The notes: generated by a model from the sequence alone, not told the origin. A stretch of DNA of 64,000 bases from Janthinobacterium sp. SUN073 (GCF_030397665.1 NZ_JAPUBT010000009.1:180936-244935); one strand, 5' to 3'; positions 46,581 to 57,431 are shown, counted from the first letter of the stretch. Program-made: numbers and translations.

Positions 46581-48854
46581 ATGCGTATCGAATGGTTGAA
46601 TCAGGAAGCATTGCAGCATGGCGGCGTGACCCTGGGTGCGGCGCTGGCATCGGCGCCGGTGGCTGTGGTTGGCGCGGCCGATGGCGTCTCGCGGCGCGGT
46701 TTCATGAAGGCCGGCGCGGTGGCCGGCGGCGGCTTGATGCTGGGCTTTTTCCTGCCCGGCGCAGGCAAGCTGGCGCAGGCGGCCGATGCCGCCCCCGCCA
46801 AGCCCGTGTACGCGCCGAACGCCTTTTTGCACATCGCCCCCGATAACACGGTGACGGTGCAGGTGAACCGGCTGGAATTTGGCCAGGGCGTGCAAACGAG
46901 CTTGCCCATGCTGATCGCCGAGGAACTCGACGCCGACTGGTCGACGGTAACGGGCGCGCTGGCGCCAGCCGGCGAGCAGTACAAGGATGCCGCCTACGGC
47001 ATGCAGATGACGGGCGGCTCCGGCAGCATCGCCCATTCGTTTACGCAGTACCGAGAAATCGGCGCCAAGGCGCGCGCCATGCTGGTGGGCGCCGCTGCCG
47101 CACAATGGAAAGTCAGTCCTGACCAGGTGCGCGCCGCGAAAGGCGTGCTGTATGGCCCCGGCGGGCAAAAGGCGACGTATGGCGAACTTGCCGACGCGGC
47201 CATGCGCCAACCCGTGCCTGCCAGCGTCAAGCTGAAGGACCCGCGCGATTTTTCCATCATCGGCCAACCCGTGAAACGGCTCGACGCGGCCGCCAAGTCC
47301 ACGGGAAAACAGCAGTTCGGCATCGACTTCAAGCCGCCCGGCGCGAAAGTGGCCATGGTGGCGCGCCCGCCCGTGTTTGGCGCGAAAGTGGCGAAGTTCG
47401 ACGCCAGCAAGGCCAAGGCCATCAAGGGCGTGCTGGAGGTGCTGGAAGTCAAAACCGACCGTGGCGGCAGCGGCGTGGCGGTGATTGCCGACGGCTATTG
47501 GCCGGCCAAGCAGGGGCGCGATGCGCTGGTGATCGAGTGGGACAGCAGCGCGGTGGAAAAGGTCAGCAGCGACCAGCAACTGGCGGCCTTCAAAGCGCTG
47601 GCCAAGACGCCGGGTACGGTGGCGCGCGCATTCGATGTCGCCGCATTATCCAAGGCGCCGAAAAAAATCGAGGCCGTCTACGAATTCCCCTATCTGGCAC
47701 ACGCGCCGATGGAGCCGCTCAACTGCGTCGTCGACCTGCAGGCCGACAAATGCACGATGTGGGTGGGCTCGCAATTTCAGACGGGCGACCAGGCGGCCAT
47801 CGCTGCCACCTCTGGCCTGAAACCCGAACAGGTGACCCTGCACACGATGATGGCGGGCGGCGGCTTCGGCCGGCGCGCCGTGCCCTCGTCCGACTACGTG
47901 GTCGAAGCCGTCAATGTCGCCAAGGCGTACCGGGCGGCGGGCAAGAGCGGTCCATTAAAGCTGATGTGGAGCCGCGAGGATGACATCAAGGGCGGCTACT
48001 ACCGGCCGTCGCATGTGCACCGCGCGCAGATCGGTCTCGACGCGAAGGGCAAGATCCTCGCCTGGGACCATACCATCGTCGGGCAGTCCATCATGGCCGG
48101 CACGCCGTTCGAAGCCTTCATGGTGAAAAATGGCGTCGACGGCACCATGGTCGAAGGCATGGGCGAACCGTATACCTTGCCGATGAAGCTGTCCGTGCAT
48201 ACGGCCAAGGCGAACGTGCCCGTGCTGTGGTGGCGCTCCGTCGGCTCGACGCATACGGCCTTCGTCATGGAAACCCTGATCGACGAAGCGGCGCATGTGG
48301 CGAAGATGGACCCCGTCGCCTACCGCAAGCAGCTGATCGACGCGAAGCACACGCGCCACATCGCCGCGCTGGACCTGGCCGTGGCCAAGTCGGGCTATGG
48401 CAAGAAGAAGCTGCCGAAGGGCCAAGCCTGGGGCGTGGCCATGCATGAATCGTTCAATTCCGTGGTCGCCTACGTGGTGACGGCGTCGGTAGTGGAAGGC
48501 GCGCCCAAGCTGCACCAGGTGTGGGCGGGCGTGCATTGCAACCTGGCCGTCAATCCCCTGACGATCGAGGCGCAAGTGCAGGGCGCCGCGCTGATGGCGC
48601 TGGGCATGACCATTCCCGGCGCGGCCATCACGCTCAAGGATGGCGTGGTGCAGCAGCAGAACTTCGGCGACTACCCGGTGCCGCGCATGTCCGACATGCC
48701 GGTGATCGAAGTGCACCTGGTGCCGTCGGGCGACGCGCCGACGGGCATGGGTGAACCGGGCGTGCCGCCGCTGGCGCCCGCCTTCGCCAATGCGCTGTTC
48801 GCGCTGACGGGCAAGCGCCTGCGCAAGCTGCCGTTCGACCTGGCGGCCGCATGA
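46581..48854 (+). CDS. iorB: Isoquinoline 1-oxidoreductase-type molybdopterin subunit
   Basis: This 757-residue subunit binds the molybdenum cofactor. It has a twin-arginine motif SRRGFMKAG about 36 residues in and a hydrophobic stretch, so the folded enzyme should be exported by the Tat system. Motifs include MAGGGFGRRAVPSSDYVVEA, and the C-terminal catalytic glutamate is in GEPGVPPLAPAFANALF. Being one polypeptide, it is the fused form found in IorB. The substrate is probably an aldehyde or N-heterocycle, not determinable here. It lies between iorA and mocA. Confidence 0.92.
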   Translation: MRIEWLNQEALQHGGVTLGAALASAPVAVVGAADGVSRRGFMKAGAVAGGGLMLGFFLPGAGKLAQAADAAPAKPVYAPNAFLHIAPDNTVTVQVNRLEFGQGVQTSLPMLIAEELDADWSTVTGALAPAGEQYKDAAYGMQMTGGSGSIAHSFTQYREIGAKARAMLVGAAAAQWKVSPDQVRAAKGVLYGPGGQKATYGELADAAMRQPVPASVKLKDPRDFSIIGQPVKRLDAAAKSTGKQQFGIDFKPPGAKVAMVARPPVFGAKVAKFDASKAKAIKGVLEVLEVKTDRGGSGVAVIADGYWPAKQGRDALVIEWDSSAVEKVSSDQQLAAFKALAKTPGTVARAFDVAALSKAPKKIEAVYEFPYLAHAPMEPLNCVVDLQADKCTMWVGSQFQTGDQAAIAATSGLKPEQVTLHTMMAGGGFGRRAVPSSDYVVEAVNVAKAYRAAGKSGPLKLMWSREDDIKGGYYRPSHVHRAQIGLDAKGKILAWDHTIVGQSIMAGTPFEAFMVKNGVDGTMVEGMGEPYTLPMKLSVHTAKANVPVLWWRSVGSTHTAFVMETLIDEAAHVAKMDPVAYRKQLIDAKHTRHIAALDLAVAKSGYGKKKLPKGQAWGVAMHESFNSVVAYVVTASVVEGAPKLHQVWAGVHCNLAVNPLTIEAQVQGAALMALGMTIPGAAITLKDGVVQQQNFGDYPVPRMSDMPVIEVHLVPSGDAPTGMGEPGVPPLAPAFANALFALTGKRLRKLPFDLAAA

Positions 48855-48867
48855 CGGTAGCAGTTTT

Positions 48868-49476
48868 TTGAGTACGGTCGGCATCTTGCTGGCAGCCGGA
48901 AGGGGACGCAGGTTCGATCCTTCCGGCGTGCAGAACAAATTATTGCAGCCGTTGACGGAAGGCCCGCATGCGGGCTTGCCGGTCGTGGTGGCGGCGGCCA
49001 GGAATATGCTGGCCGCCTTGCCGCGCGTGCTGGCGGTGGTGCGTGCCGACGACACGCAGGTGGCGCGCGCGCTCGGTGCGCTGGGCTGCGAGGTGCGCGT
49101 CTGCCATGATGCCGATACGGGCATGGCCGCCTCGCTCACCTGCGCCATCGATTACGTGCGCGGCGCGCCGGGCTGGCTGATTGCCCTGGGCGACATGCCT
49201 TGCGTAGAACCGGCTACAATCGCCGCCTTGTCGCAAGCCATCGGCGATGGCGCGCACATCGCCGTGCCCGTCTTCCAGGGCCGGCGCGGCAACCCTGTCG
49301 CGTTCAGTGCCTTTCACTTGCCGCTGCTGCTGGCGCTCGATGGCGACCAGGGCGCGCGCAGCATCGTCAACAGCCATGCCGTATGCGACGTGACAGTGGA
49401 CGACAGCGGCATCTTGCGCGATATTGATACACCTGACGATTTGTCGCCGGTGCATGGCGCGCCCGGGCGACTTTAG
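48868..49476 (+). CDS. mocA: Molybdenum cofactor cytidylyltransferase (MocA-like)
   Basis: This 202-residue nucleotidyltransferase has the N-terminal LLAAGRGRRFDPSG motif, the DMPCV site after LIALGD, and RGNPVAFSAF. MocA attaches CMP to the cofactor to give the MCD form required by xanthine-oxidase-family enzymes, so its place directly after iorB is meaningful. The start appears to be TTG at 48868, 13 bases after iorB; the ribosome site is weak, so translation may depend on iorB. Confidence 0.9.
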   Translation: MSTVGILLAAGRGRRFDPSGVQNKLLQPLTEGPHAGLPVVVAAARNMLAALPRVLAVVRADDTQVARALGALGCEVRVCHDADTGMAASLTCAIDYVRGAPGWLIALGDMPCVEPATIAALSQAIGDGAHIAVPVFQGRRGNPVAFSAFHLPLLLALDGDQGARSIVNSHAVCDVTVDDSGILRDIDTPDDLSPVHGAPGRL

Positions 49477-49503
49477 AACATCCATGCCAGACACGAGAAA
49501 AAC

Positions 49504-51333
49504 ATGAAAAAAGCTCCAATTAAAAAAAGCATCGCCAAGGCGCCCGCCGCCGGCATTATCTACAGCATCGCCGCCTCCGATCTGGCTGGCCATATGTTCA
49601 AGGTCACCTTGACGGTCAAGTCGCCGGCCGCCATCGGCCAGGTCTTGTCCTTGCCGGCCTGGATCCCGGGCAGCTACATGATCCGCGAATTTTCGCGCAA
49701 CATCGTCAGCATCCGCGCCGAGTCCGAGGGCAAGGCCGTGGCGCTGGCCAAGCTGGACAAGCATTCGTGGCAAGCGGCTCCGTGCAAGGGCGCCTTGACG
49801 GTCGAATACGATGTCTACGCCTGGGATTTGTCCGTGCGCGCCGCGCACCTGGACCAGAATCACGGCTTCTTCAATGGCACCAGCGTGTTCCTGCGTGTAC
49901 TGGGCCAGGAAGCCGAGCCGCACGAGGTGCACATCGTGCAGCCGAAGGATGCGGCCTGCAAGACCTGGCGAGTTGCCACCACCCTGCCGGAACTCAAGGC
50001 GAAGCGCTATGGTTTCGGCAGCTACCAGGCGGCCAACTACGATGAGCTGATCGACCACCCGGTGGAAATGGGCGACTTCGCGCTGGCCACCTTCAAGGCG
50101 CATGGCGTGCCGCACGATATCGTCGTCACGGGCAAGGTGCCGAACCTGGACTTGCCGCGTTTGTGCCGCGACCTGAAAGCCATCTGCGAAACGCAGATCG
50201 CCTTCTTCGAGCCGAAGACAAAAAAAGCGCCGATGGACCGCTATGTGTTCATGACCATGGCCGTCGGCGACGGTTACGGCGGCCTGGAACACCGCGCCTC
50301 GACGGCGCTGATTTGCGCCCGCGCCGACTTGCCGACGACGGCGTCAAGCAGCACGGAGATCGGCGAGGGCTACCTGAAATTCCTTGGTCTGTGCAGCCAT
50401 GAGTACTTCCATACATGGAACGTCAAGCGCATCAAGCCGGCCGCTTTTGCGCCGTACAACCTGCAGGCGGAAAGCTATTCGCCGCTGCTGTGGCTATTCG
50501 AAGGCTTCACCAGCTATTACGACGACCTGATGCTGGTGCGCGCGGGCCTGATCGACGAGGCAGCCTATTTCAAGCTGCTGGGCAAGACCGTCAACAGTGT
50601 GCTGCGCGGCAGTGGCCGTACCAAGCAAAGCGTGGCCGATTCCAGCTTCGATGCCTGGGGCAAGTACTACCGCCAGGATGAAAACGCGCCGAACGCCATC
50701 GTCAGCTATTACACCAAGGGTTCGCTGATCGCGCTGGCCTTCGACCTGACGATCCGCAGCAAGACGAACGGTGAAAAGTCGCTGGACGACGTGATGCAGG
50801 CGCTGTGGCAGCGCTATGGCCGCGATTTCTACAAGGGCAAGGGCCGCGGCGTGACGCCGGCCGAAGTCGAAGCCCTGTTCGATGAGGTCTGCGGCACGCG
50901 CATGAAGCCGTTCTTCGAGCGCTACATCCGCGGCACGGACGATGTGCCGCTGGCGCGCCTGCTGGCGCCGTTCGGCGTGAAATACAGCGACGCGCGCAAG
51001 GCGGAAAAGCCCAGCCTCGACGTCACGCTGGGCCGCGACGGCAACGATGCCAGACTGGCGCAGGTGCACCAGGGCGGCGCCGCCCATGTGGCCGGCCTGT
51101 CGGCGGGCGACGTGCTGGTGGCCGTCGATGGCTTGCGCGTGACGGGCACCAACCTGGATACCTTGCTGGGCCGTTACGCCGTCGGCGCCAGGGTGGCCAT
51201 CCACGCCTTCCGCCGCGACGAGCTGATGACGTTTGCCAGCGTATTGCAGGGCGACCGCGTGCCTGGCGTCAGCTTGACACTGCTGCCGGCGCCAAAGAAA
51301 GCCACGGGGCCGAAGCGTCCTAGCGCGGCATGA
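49504..51333 (+). CDS. M61 glycyl aminopeptidase-like metallopeptidase with PDZ domain
   Basis: This 609-residue protein has a thermolysin-like zinc site HEYFH (His299 and His303) with Glu333 in LLWLFEGFTSYYDDLM as probable third ligand. The preceding GGLEHRAST is the M61 GxMEN-like substrate-binding loop. A PDZ domain occupies about residues 505-590 (LAQVHQGGAAHVAGLSAGD, DVLVAVDGLRV). No signal peptide is seen; the first residues are basic. It probably trims N-terminal glycine or alanine. Confidence 0.93.
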   Translation: MKKAPIKKSIAKAPAAGIIYSIAASDLAGHMFKVTLTVKSPAAIGQVLSLPAWIPGSYMIREFSRNIVSIRAESEGKAVALAKLDKHSWQAAPCKGALTVEYDVYAWDLSVRAAHLDQNHGFFNGTSVFLRVLGQEAEPHEVHIVQPKDAACKTWRVATTLPELKAKRYGFGSYQAANYDELIDHPVEMGDFALATFKAHGVPHDIVVTGKVPNLDLPRLCRDLKAICETQIAFFEPKTKKAPMDRYVFMTMAVGDGYGGLEHRASTALICARADLPTTASSSTEIGEGYLKFLGLCSHEYFHTWNVKRIKPAAFAPYNLQAESYSPLLWLFEGFTSYYDDLMLVRAGLIDEAAYFKLLGKTVNSVLRGSGRTKQSVADSSFDAWGKYYRQDENAPNAIVSYYTKGSLIALAFDLTIRSKTNGEKSLDDVMQALWQRYGRDFYKGKGRGVTPAEVEALFDEVCGTRMKPFFERYIRGTDDVPLARLLAPFGVKYSDARKAEKPSLDVTLGRDGNDARLAQVHQGGAAHVAGLSAGDVLVAVDGLRVTGTNLDTLLGRYAVGARVAIHAFRRDELMTFASVLQGDRVPGVSLTLLPAPKKATGPKRPSAA

Positions 51334-51360
51334 TGCTGATGGTCATGCGTTAAGACAGAG

Positions 51361-51385
51361 AACCGGCCGTTATGGCCGGTTTTTC
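51361..51385 (+). terminator. Rho-independent terminator after the M61 gene
   Basis: AACCGGCC and GGCCGGTT form an eight-base stem with a five-base loop, followed by TTTTT. Confidence 0.9.
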
Positions 51386-51520
51386 ATTTCAGGATGCAAC
51401 TTCTTAAATGCAAGTTATCCACCAATATTGGCGCTGTGCCATCATATTTACCGCAAATGAACTAATTTTCCTTCAACTAAACTAAAATTGCCGAACTGTT
51501 TCTTTTAGATCGCGCCCAAC

Positions 51521-52723
51521 GTGCAAACCCTCGATCCACGAACGATCATGCTGATGACGACCCTGATGTGCGGGGCGATGAGCATTGTCATGTTCTCGGT
51601 GTATCGCAGTTTCCGGCGCGAGGTGCATGGCTTGGGGCATTGGGCGGCTGGTTTGCTGTTGCTGGTGTGCGCATCCCTGCTGTTCGGCACCCGCGAGGTG
51701 CTGCCGCCGGCATTGTCCATGATCGCGGCCAATGCTGCGCTGGTGGCCGGCATCGGCCTGTCGATGCTGGGCACGGAGAAATTCTATGGCCTGGCGACGA
51801 GTCGCCGCGCCTATCTGCTGATACTTGCCCTGGCTATCGCCGGCAATAGCTGGTGGCTGCTGGTGCACCCCGACTTCTCGGCGCGCGTCGCGGTCTTCTC
51901 TCTGCTGGTCTTCCTGTTTTATGCGCGCCAGGTGCAACTGGTATGGCGTCATGGCGAACGCCATTTCTCGAGTTTTTTCTTTGGCGCGCTGATGCTGCTG
52001 CAAGCTGTCGTGGTGCTGGCGCGCGGCGTGTCGGCGTTGCTGCATGGCGGCGCCAGCGTGAACCTGGCGGTGGCCGGCACGCCGGCGGGCATCTATCTGG
52101 CGGTCGCCAATTTCATGGCGCTGCTGCTGACGGTGGGCTTCATGACGGTGGCGACGCGCCGGCTGCAGCAGATACTGGAGCGCCGCTCGACCCACGATCC
52201 GCTGACGCAGGTGCTGAACAGGCGTGGCTTTGGCGACGCCTATGCGCGCGAGATAGATAATCTGCGGCGCCGCCGTGTGCCATTGACACTGCTCAGCATC
52301 GACCTCGATTACTTCAAATCGATCAATGACCGCTACGGCCACGCGGTGGGAGACCAGGTGCTGGCGCATGTGGCCACCGTGATCAAAGGCGCCTTGCGCG
52401 AATCGGATTGCGTGGCGCGTTTCGGCGGCGAGGAGTTCGTCGTGCTGATGCCGGATATGCCTGTGCATAATGCCTTGGGCGTGGCCGAACGCATACGCGC
52501 CTTGCTGCGCGAGTCCAGTCATGCGGGACTGCCTTCGTGTACCGTCAGCATAGGCGTCGCTTGTCAGGCATCGGTGGTGGAGGGGCTGGAAGAATTGCTG
52601 TCGCGCGCCGATGCGGCCCTGTACCTGGCCAAGGAGCGGGGACGCGACCGCATCGAACTCGATGCTTGCGCGTTTACTGAGGACCGGACAATGTCCGCAG
52701 CTGGAATCGGTACTGCTCGTTGA
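51521..52723 (+). CDS. Membrane diguanylate cyclase (GGDEF)
   Basis: This 400-residue enzyme has six membrane segments (residues 8-205) and a GGDEF domain with GGEEF in RESDCVARFGGEEFVV, intact for cyclic-di-GMP synthesis. The inhibitory I-site RxxD (RESD) lies five residues before GGEEF, so product feedback is expected. The start is a GTG at 51521. Its 3' end overlaps the convergent lipoprotein gene by 50 bp. Confidence 0.92.
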   Translation: MQTLDPRTIMLMTTLMCGAMSIVMFSVYRSFRREVHGLGHWAAGLLLLVCASLLFGTREVLPPALSMIAANAALVAGIGLSMLGTEKFYGLATSRRAYLLILALAIAGNSWWLLVHPDFSARVAVFSLLVFLFYARQVQLVWRHGERHFSSFFFGALMLLQAVVVLARGVSALLHGGASVNLAVAGTPAGIYLAVANFMALLLTVGFMTVATRRLQQILERRSTHDPLTQVLNRRGFGDAYAREIDNLRRRRVPLTLLSIDLDYFKSINDRYGHAVGDQVLAHVATVIKGALRESDCVARFGGEEFVVLMPDMPVHNALGVAERIRALLRESSHAGLPSCTVSIGVACQASVVEGLEELLSRADAALYLAKERGRDRIELDACAFTEDRTMSAAGIGTAR

Positions 52724-53159
52724 ACAGGAAGGTTTCGGAAAAATCGAAGGTTCTGGCGTGGCGGAGCATCAGGTGTGCAGCCGGCGGAAAGAGTTCTTGC
52801 ACGCGCCGCACGGCGGCCAGCGCCGCAGCCGAGGCTTCGCTGTCGCGTGAGCGGTGTACATGCACGCTTTTCAGCTCGCCGTCGGGGCCCACGCTCAGGT
52901 CGAGCACGACGATGGCCGGCAACATGGGCGGCAGGCGCCCGCTGAACGTATATGCGCCGTTGGCCGCCATGATCTGTTGCGCCACCAGCGACTTGTAGGC
53001 GTCGATGTTGGCCGCGAGCTGTAGCGCGGCCGGCGTGCCAGGGGGCGTAGGTGCGGGCGTGCGCTCCAATGCCGAGGGCCTGCGCTCCCCTGGCGGGGCC
53101 GCAGTCTGGCAAGCCGACAGCAGGACAGTGGCGGCAAGGATGGTGATCGCGTGTCTCAT
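52674..53159 (-). CDS. Lipoprotein with TonB-C-like domain
   Basis: The protein has 161 residues, a lipobox at LLSAC (Cys16), a proline-rich linker, and a C-terminal TonB-like fold around PAIVVLDLSVGPDGELKSVH and SEASAAALAAVRRVQELFPP. The region to FLFNEQYRFQLRTLSGPQ is less typical. It is related in plan to the 39448 lipoprotein. It overlaps the diguanylate cyclase gene by 50 bp at their 3' ends and lies 20 bp from trpC. Confidence 0.75.
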   Translation of the reverse strand: MRHAITILAATVLLSACQTAAPPGERRPSALERTPAPTPPGTPAALQLAANIDAYKSLVAQQIMAANGAYTFSGRLPPMLPAIVVLDLSVGPDGELKSVHVHRSRDSEASAAALAAVRRVQELFPPAAHLMLRHARTFDFSETFLFNEQYRFQLRTLSGPQ

Positions 53160-53179
53160 GGCTCCTAGCCTACCATGGT

Positions 53180-53980
53180 TTAACTGAACAGGCGTTCCAG
53201 TTCCACGCCGGGGTCTGGTGCGCGCATGAACGCTTCGCCCACCAGGAAGCTGTGGATGTGAGCGTCGCGCATGCGTTGCACATCGGCCGTGCTGTGGATG
53301 CCCGATTCCGTGATGATCAATTTGTCTTGCGGGATGCGCGGCAAGAGATTGATGGTCGTGTCGAGCGACGTTTCGAAGGTGCGCAGGTTGCGGTTGTTGA
53401 TGCCGATCAGCGCGCTCTTGAGCTTGAGTGCCGCCGTCAGTTCGTCGCCATCGTGGCTCTCGATCAGCACACCCATGCCCAGTTCGTGGGCGCACGCTTC
53501 CATCTCCGCCATCAGGCCATGGTCGAGCGCCGCGACGATCAGCAGGATGCAGTCGGCGCCCATGGCGCGTGCTTCATAGATCTGGTACATGTCGACCATG
53601 AAGTCCTTGCGCAGCACGGGAATGGCGCAGGCGGCGCGCGCCTGCTGCAGGTAATCCACGCAGCCCTGGAAGAACTGTTCATCCGTCAGCACGGACAGGC
53701 AGGCCGCGCCATGCGCCGCATAGCTGGCGGCGATGTCCGCCGGGCGGAAGTCGGCGCGGATCACGCCTTTCGACGGCGAGGCCTTTTTCACTTCGGCGAT
53801 GATGCCGGGCTTGCCGGCGGCGATGTGCTGGCGCAGGCTCGCCTCGAAGCCGCGCAGATTGGCGCGCAGGGCGCTGTCGCTTTCCACGTCGCCGCGCAGG
53901 CTGGCCAGGCTGCGATGGGCTTTCGCCTTCGCCACTTCGTCGGCCTTCACGGCCAGGATTTTATCGAGTATGTCGGACAT
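53180..53980 (-). CDS. trpC: Indole-3-glycerol phosphate synthase
   Basis: This 266-residue TIM-barrel enzyme converts CdRP to indole-3-glycerol phosphate, the fourth tryptophan step. Conserved parts are [37 protein letters not shown], the [13 protein letters not shown] strand and [15 protein letters not shown]. It is the last gene of the trpE-G-D-C unit and, unlike E. coli TrpC, is not fused to TrpF, which must be elsewhere. Confidence 0.97.
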   Translation of the reverse strand: MSDILDKILAVKADEVAKAKAHRSLASLRGDVESDSALRANLRGFEASLRQHIAAGKPGIIAEVKKASPSKGVIRADFRPADIAASYAAHGAACLSVLTDEQFFQGCVDYLQQARAACAIPVLRKDFMVDMYQIYEARAMGADCILLIVAALDHGLMAEMEACAHELGMGVLIESHDGDELTAALKLKSALIGINNRNLRTFETSLDTTINLLPRIPQDKLIITESGIHSTADVQRMRDAHIHSFLVGEAFMRAPDPGVELERLFS

Positions 53981-54012
53981 GATGGTCGCTATTCTAAAGG
54001 AGGGTGCGGAGC

Positions 54013-55056
54013 TTACGCTTGCTTTGGTGTGCCCAGCTGCTGCGTCACCTGCACGAATTGTTCCAGTTTTGCCAGGGCGGCGCCCGAGCTGACGGCGGTG
54101 CGCGCGCGCGCCAGGCCGTCTTCGATCGAGCTGGCCACGCCGGCCGCGTACAGCGCCGTACCCGCGTTCAGGGCGACGATGTCTGCCGCCGCACCAGGTT
54201 CGCCGCGCAGCGCTTCCATCATCTTGGCCTTCGATTCGATGGAGTTGGCCACCTTCAGGTTGCGGCTGGCGATCATCGACATGCCGAAGTCTTCCGGATG
54301 GATTTCATACTCGCGGATTTCGCCGTTGACCAGTTCGCCCACCATGGTGGCCGCGCCCAGCGACACTTCATCCATATTGTCGCGTCCATACACGACGATG
54401 GCATGCTGCGCGCCCAGGCGCTGCAGCACACGTACCTGGATGCCGACCAGGTCGGCGTGGAACACGCCCATCAGAATGTTCGGCGCACCGGCGGGATTGG
54501 TCAGCGGACCGAGGATATTGAAGATCGTGCGTACACCCAGTTCGCGGCGCACGGGCGCTGCATGCTTCATGGCCGCATGGTGATTCGGTGCGTACATGAA
54601 GCCGATGCCCGTTTGCGCGATCGACTGGGCGATCTGCTCGGGCTGCAGGTTGATGTTGACGCCCAGCGAGTCGAGCACGTCGGCGCTGCCGGACGAGGAC
54701 GAGACGCTGCGTCCGCCATGCTTGGCCACGCGCGCGCCGGCTGCCGCCGCCACGAACATCGAGGCGGTGGAGATATTGAAAGTGTGCGCGCCGTCGCCGC
54801 CCGTGCCGACGATGTCGAGCAGGTTGGTGGTGTCGGCCATGGGCACCTTGGTGGAAAACTCGCGCATCACTTGCGCGGCGGCGGCGATTTCGCCGATGGT
54901 TTCCTTTTTCACGCGTAAACCCATGGTGAGGGCCGCGATCATGGTGGGCGACATTTCGCCGGACATGATCTGGCGGAACAGGTACAGCATTTCGTCGTGA
55001 AAGATTTCGCGGTGTTCGATGCAGCGCAGCAGGGCTTCTTGTGGGGTGATCGGCAT
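54013..55056 (-). CDS. trpD: Anthranilate phosphoribosyltransferase
   Basis: The 347-residue enzyme joins anthranilate to PRPP. It shows the glycine-rich [20 protein letters not shown], the [20 protein letters not shown] pattern and the [16 protein letters not shown] block. Start at 55056 follows AAGGAAG by about five bases. It begins 66 bp after trpG and ends 33 bp before trpC. Confidence 0.97.
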   Translation of the reverse strand: MPITPQEALLRCIEHREIFHDEMLYLFRQIMSGEMSPTMIAALTMGLRVKKETIGEIAAAAQVMREFSTKVPMADTTNLLDIVGTGGDGAHTFNISTASMFVAAAAGARVAKHGGRSVSSSSGSADVLDSLGVNINLQPEQIAQSIAQTGIGFMYAPNHHAAMKHAAPVRRELGVRTIFNILGPLTNPAGAPNILMGVFHADLVGIQVRVLQRLGAQHAIVVYGRDNMDEVSLGAATMVGELVNGEIREYEIHPEDFGMSMIASRNLKVANSIESKAKMMEALRGEPGAAADIVALNAGTALYAAGVASSIEDGLARARTAVSSGAALAKLEQFVQVTQQLGTPKQA

Positions 55057-55121
55057 GATGCTTCCTTCTTCAATGATGGCGCAGGAGGACACTGATGGCA
55101 CGCCGTGGCGTGCGCATGGGA

Positions 55122-55685
55122 TCAGCGCTCGAGGAAATTCTTCAGCAGGGCGTGGCCGTGCTCCGAGAGGATCGATTCGGGGTGAAACTGCACGCCCTCG
55201 ATATCGTATTCCCGGTGGCGCACGCCCATGATTTCGCCGTCGTCCGTCCACGCCGTCACTTCCAGGCAGGAAGGCAGCGAGGCGCGTTCGATCGCCAAAG
55301 AGTGGTAGCGGATCACTGTGAAGGGGCTGGGCAAGCCTTTGAAGACGCCCACGCCCGTATGCGCGATGAGGGAAGTCTTGCCATGCATGACCTGCTTGGC
55401 GCGGATGACTTTGCCGCCAAACGCCTCGCCGATGGCCTGATGGCCCAGGCAGACGCCGAGTATCGGTTTCTTGCCGGCGAAGTGCTTGAGCACTGCCACC
55501 GAAATGCCCGCCTGTGCCGGCGCTTTCGGGCCGGGCGAGATGCAGATGCGGTCCGGGTTCAGCGCTTCGATCTGCTCGATCGTGATTTCATCGTTGCGGT
55601 AGACCCGCACGTCTTCGCCCAACTCGCCGAAATACTGCACGATGTTGTAGGTGAAGGAGTCGTAGTTGTCGATCATCAGCAGCAT
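55122..55685 (-). CDS. trpG: Anthranilate synthase glutamine amidotransferase subunit
   Basis: The 187-residue class I amidotransferase supplies ammonia to TrpE. The catalytic Cys is in [12 protein letters not shown], and the His and Glu are in [10 protein letters not shown]. Start at 55685 is one base after the trpE stop region, with GGGAG about eight bases before it, so TrpE and TrpG are coupled. It may also serve folate synthesis, as in other bacteria without a separate PabA. Confidence 0.96.
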   Translation of the reverse strand: MLLMIDNYDSFTYNIVQYFGELGEDVRVYRNDEITIEQIEALNPDRICISPGPKAPAQAGISVAVLKHFAGKKPILGVCLGHQAIGEAFGGKVIRAKQVMHGKTSLIAHTGVGVFKGLPSPFTVIRYHSLAIERASLPSCLEVTAWTDDGEIMGVRHREYDIEGVQFHPESILSEHGHALLKNFLER

Positions 55686-55686
55686 C

Positions 55687-57183
55687 TTAAAACTCCCCAT
55701 CCAGGCCATCTTGCACTTGTTCGGCGGCGCGCAATACGGCGCGCGCCTTGTTTTCGGTTTCCTGCCATTCCATTTCGGGGATCGAGTCGGCCACGATGCC
55801 GGCCGCGGCCTGTACGTACAACATGCCGTCCTTGATCACGCCTGTGCGAATGGCGATCGCAACGTCCATTTCGCCGCCAAACGACAGGTAGCCGCAGGCG
55901 CCGCCATAGATGCCGCGCTTGGTGATTTCCAGCTCGTCGATCACTTCCATGGCGCGTACTTTCGGCGCGCCCGTCAGGGTGCCGGCGGGGAAGGTGGCGC
56001 GCAGCACGTCCAGGTTCGACAGGCCGTCTTTCAGCGTGCCTTCCACGTTCGAGACAATGTGCTGCACGTGCGAGTATTTTTCGATGACCATGCGGTCGGT
56101 GACTTGCACGCTGCCCGTTTCGGCGATGCGGCCGATGTCGTTGCGGGCCAGATCGATCAGCATCACGTGTTCGGCGATCTCTTTCGGATCGGCCAGCAGT
56201 TCTGCCGACAGTTCGGCGTCGCGCTCTGGCGTGGCGCCGCGTGGACGGGTGCCGGCGATGGGGCGCAAGGTGACTTTCTTGCCGCCGTCCGCCCTCGTCT
56301 CGTTGCGCACCAAAATCTCGGGCGAGGCGCCGATGATCTGCATGTCGCCGAAATTATAGAAGTACATGTAGGGCGACGGATTGAGCGAACGCAGGGCGCG
56401 GTACAGGGTCAGCGGCGAATCGACATAGGGTTTACGGATGCGCTGGCCGATCTGCACCTGCATCAGGTCGCCGGCCATCACGTATTCATGCGCCTTGGCG
56501 ACCGCCTTCAGGTAGTCTTCCTTGGAAAAGTCGCGGATGGTTTCCGTGCGCACGGAGGCGCTGGTGACGGGCGCATCGACACCGCGGCGCAGCATCATGC
56601 GCAAGTCTTTCAGGCGCTGGCGCGCTTTGCTGAACGACTCGGGCTGCGTGGTGTCGGCGTAGACGATCAGGTACAGCTTGCCGGACAGGTTGTCGATGAC
56701 GGCCAGTTCTTCCGTCACCATCAACTGGATGTCGGGCAGGTTCAAGTCGTCTTTCGGCGCGCCGCCGGCCAGCTTTTTCTCGATGTGGCGCACGGTGTCG
56801 TAGCCGAAGTAGCCGGCCAGTCCGCCGCAGAAACGCGGCATGCCGGGGCGCAGGGCCACTTTGAAGCGCGATTGGTACTGTTCGATGAAGTCGAGCGGAT
56901 TGCCTTCGTGCTCTTCGATCACGGCGCCGTTCCTGACGATCTCGGTGCGGTTGCCATGGCTGCGCAGCACCGTGGTGGCGGGCAAGCCGATGAAGGAATA
57001 GCGGCCGAAGCGTTCGCCGCCGACGACGGATTCGAGCAAGAAGGTGTTCTTGCCGCCTTGCTGGGTTTGCGCCAGTTTCAGGTACAGCGTGAGCGGGGTT
57101 TCGAGGTCGGCAAAAGCTTCCGCGATCAGGGGGATGCGGTTGTAGCCTTGCTGGGACAGCGATTTGAATTCGAGTTCAGTCAT
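55687..57183 (-). CDS. trpE: Anthranilate synthase component I
   Basis: This 498-residue enzyme turns chorismate into anthranilate. Conserved blocks include [36 protein letters not shown] and [12 protein letters not shown] with [20 protein letters not shown]. The start at 57183 has GGAGAG five bases upstream. No leader peptide with Trp codons is seen upstream, so attenuation of the E. coli type is unlikely. A tryptophan-binding LLES-type motif near the N-terminus supports feedback control. Confidence 0.97.
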   Translation of the reverse strand: MTELEFKSLSQQGYNRIPLIAEAFADLETPLTLYLKLAQTQQGGKNTFLLESVVGGERFGRYSFIGLPATTVLRSHGNRTEIVRNGAVIEEHEGNPLDFIEQYQSRFKVALRPGMPRFCGGLAGYFGYDTVRHIEKKLAGGAPKDDLNLPDIQLMVTEELAVIDNLSGKLYLIVYADTTQPESFSKARQRLKDLRMMLRRGVDAPVTSASVRTETIRDFSKEDYLKAVAKAHEYVMAGDLMQVQIGQRIRKPYVDSPLTLYRALRSLNPSPYMYFYNFGDMQIIGASPEILVRNETRADGGKKVTLRPIAGTRPRGATPERDAELSAELLADPKEIAEHVMLIDLARNDIGRIAETGSVQVTDRMVIEKYSHVQHIVSNVEGTLKDGLSNLDVLRATFPAGTLTGAPKVRAMEVIDELEITKRGIYGGACGYLSFGGEMDVAIAIRTGVIKDGMLYVQAAAGIVADSIPEMEWQETENKARAVLRAAEQVQDGLDGEF

Positions 57184-57431
57184 GTGTCTCTCCATGCCGC
57201 CAGGGTACGCGTGTGCGTCGTGCTTAAAAGCACAGATCCTGCGGTGGGTTATCAAAAAACCTGCCGGCGCATACAACACGCAAATGCGCGCGTGCCGCCG
57301 ACAGCAATCTTACACGGCTCGGCCCTCAGGCCTGCCAGGATTGCCAGCGTCGCCAAAGCCAGGCCTCAATCGAGCCGGTTTGGGTGACATTGTGTTTTTT
57401 GATGAGAAACGTGTTCACGATGTGGTGTGGG

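Noticed and set aside
57184..57431. Possible trp leader peptide and attenuator before trpE
   Set aside because: No short frame with consecutive Trp codons and no alternative stem pair could be seen.
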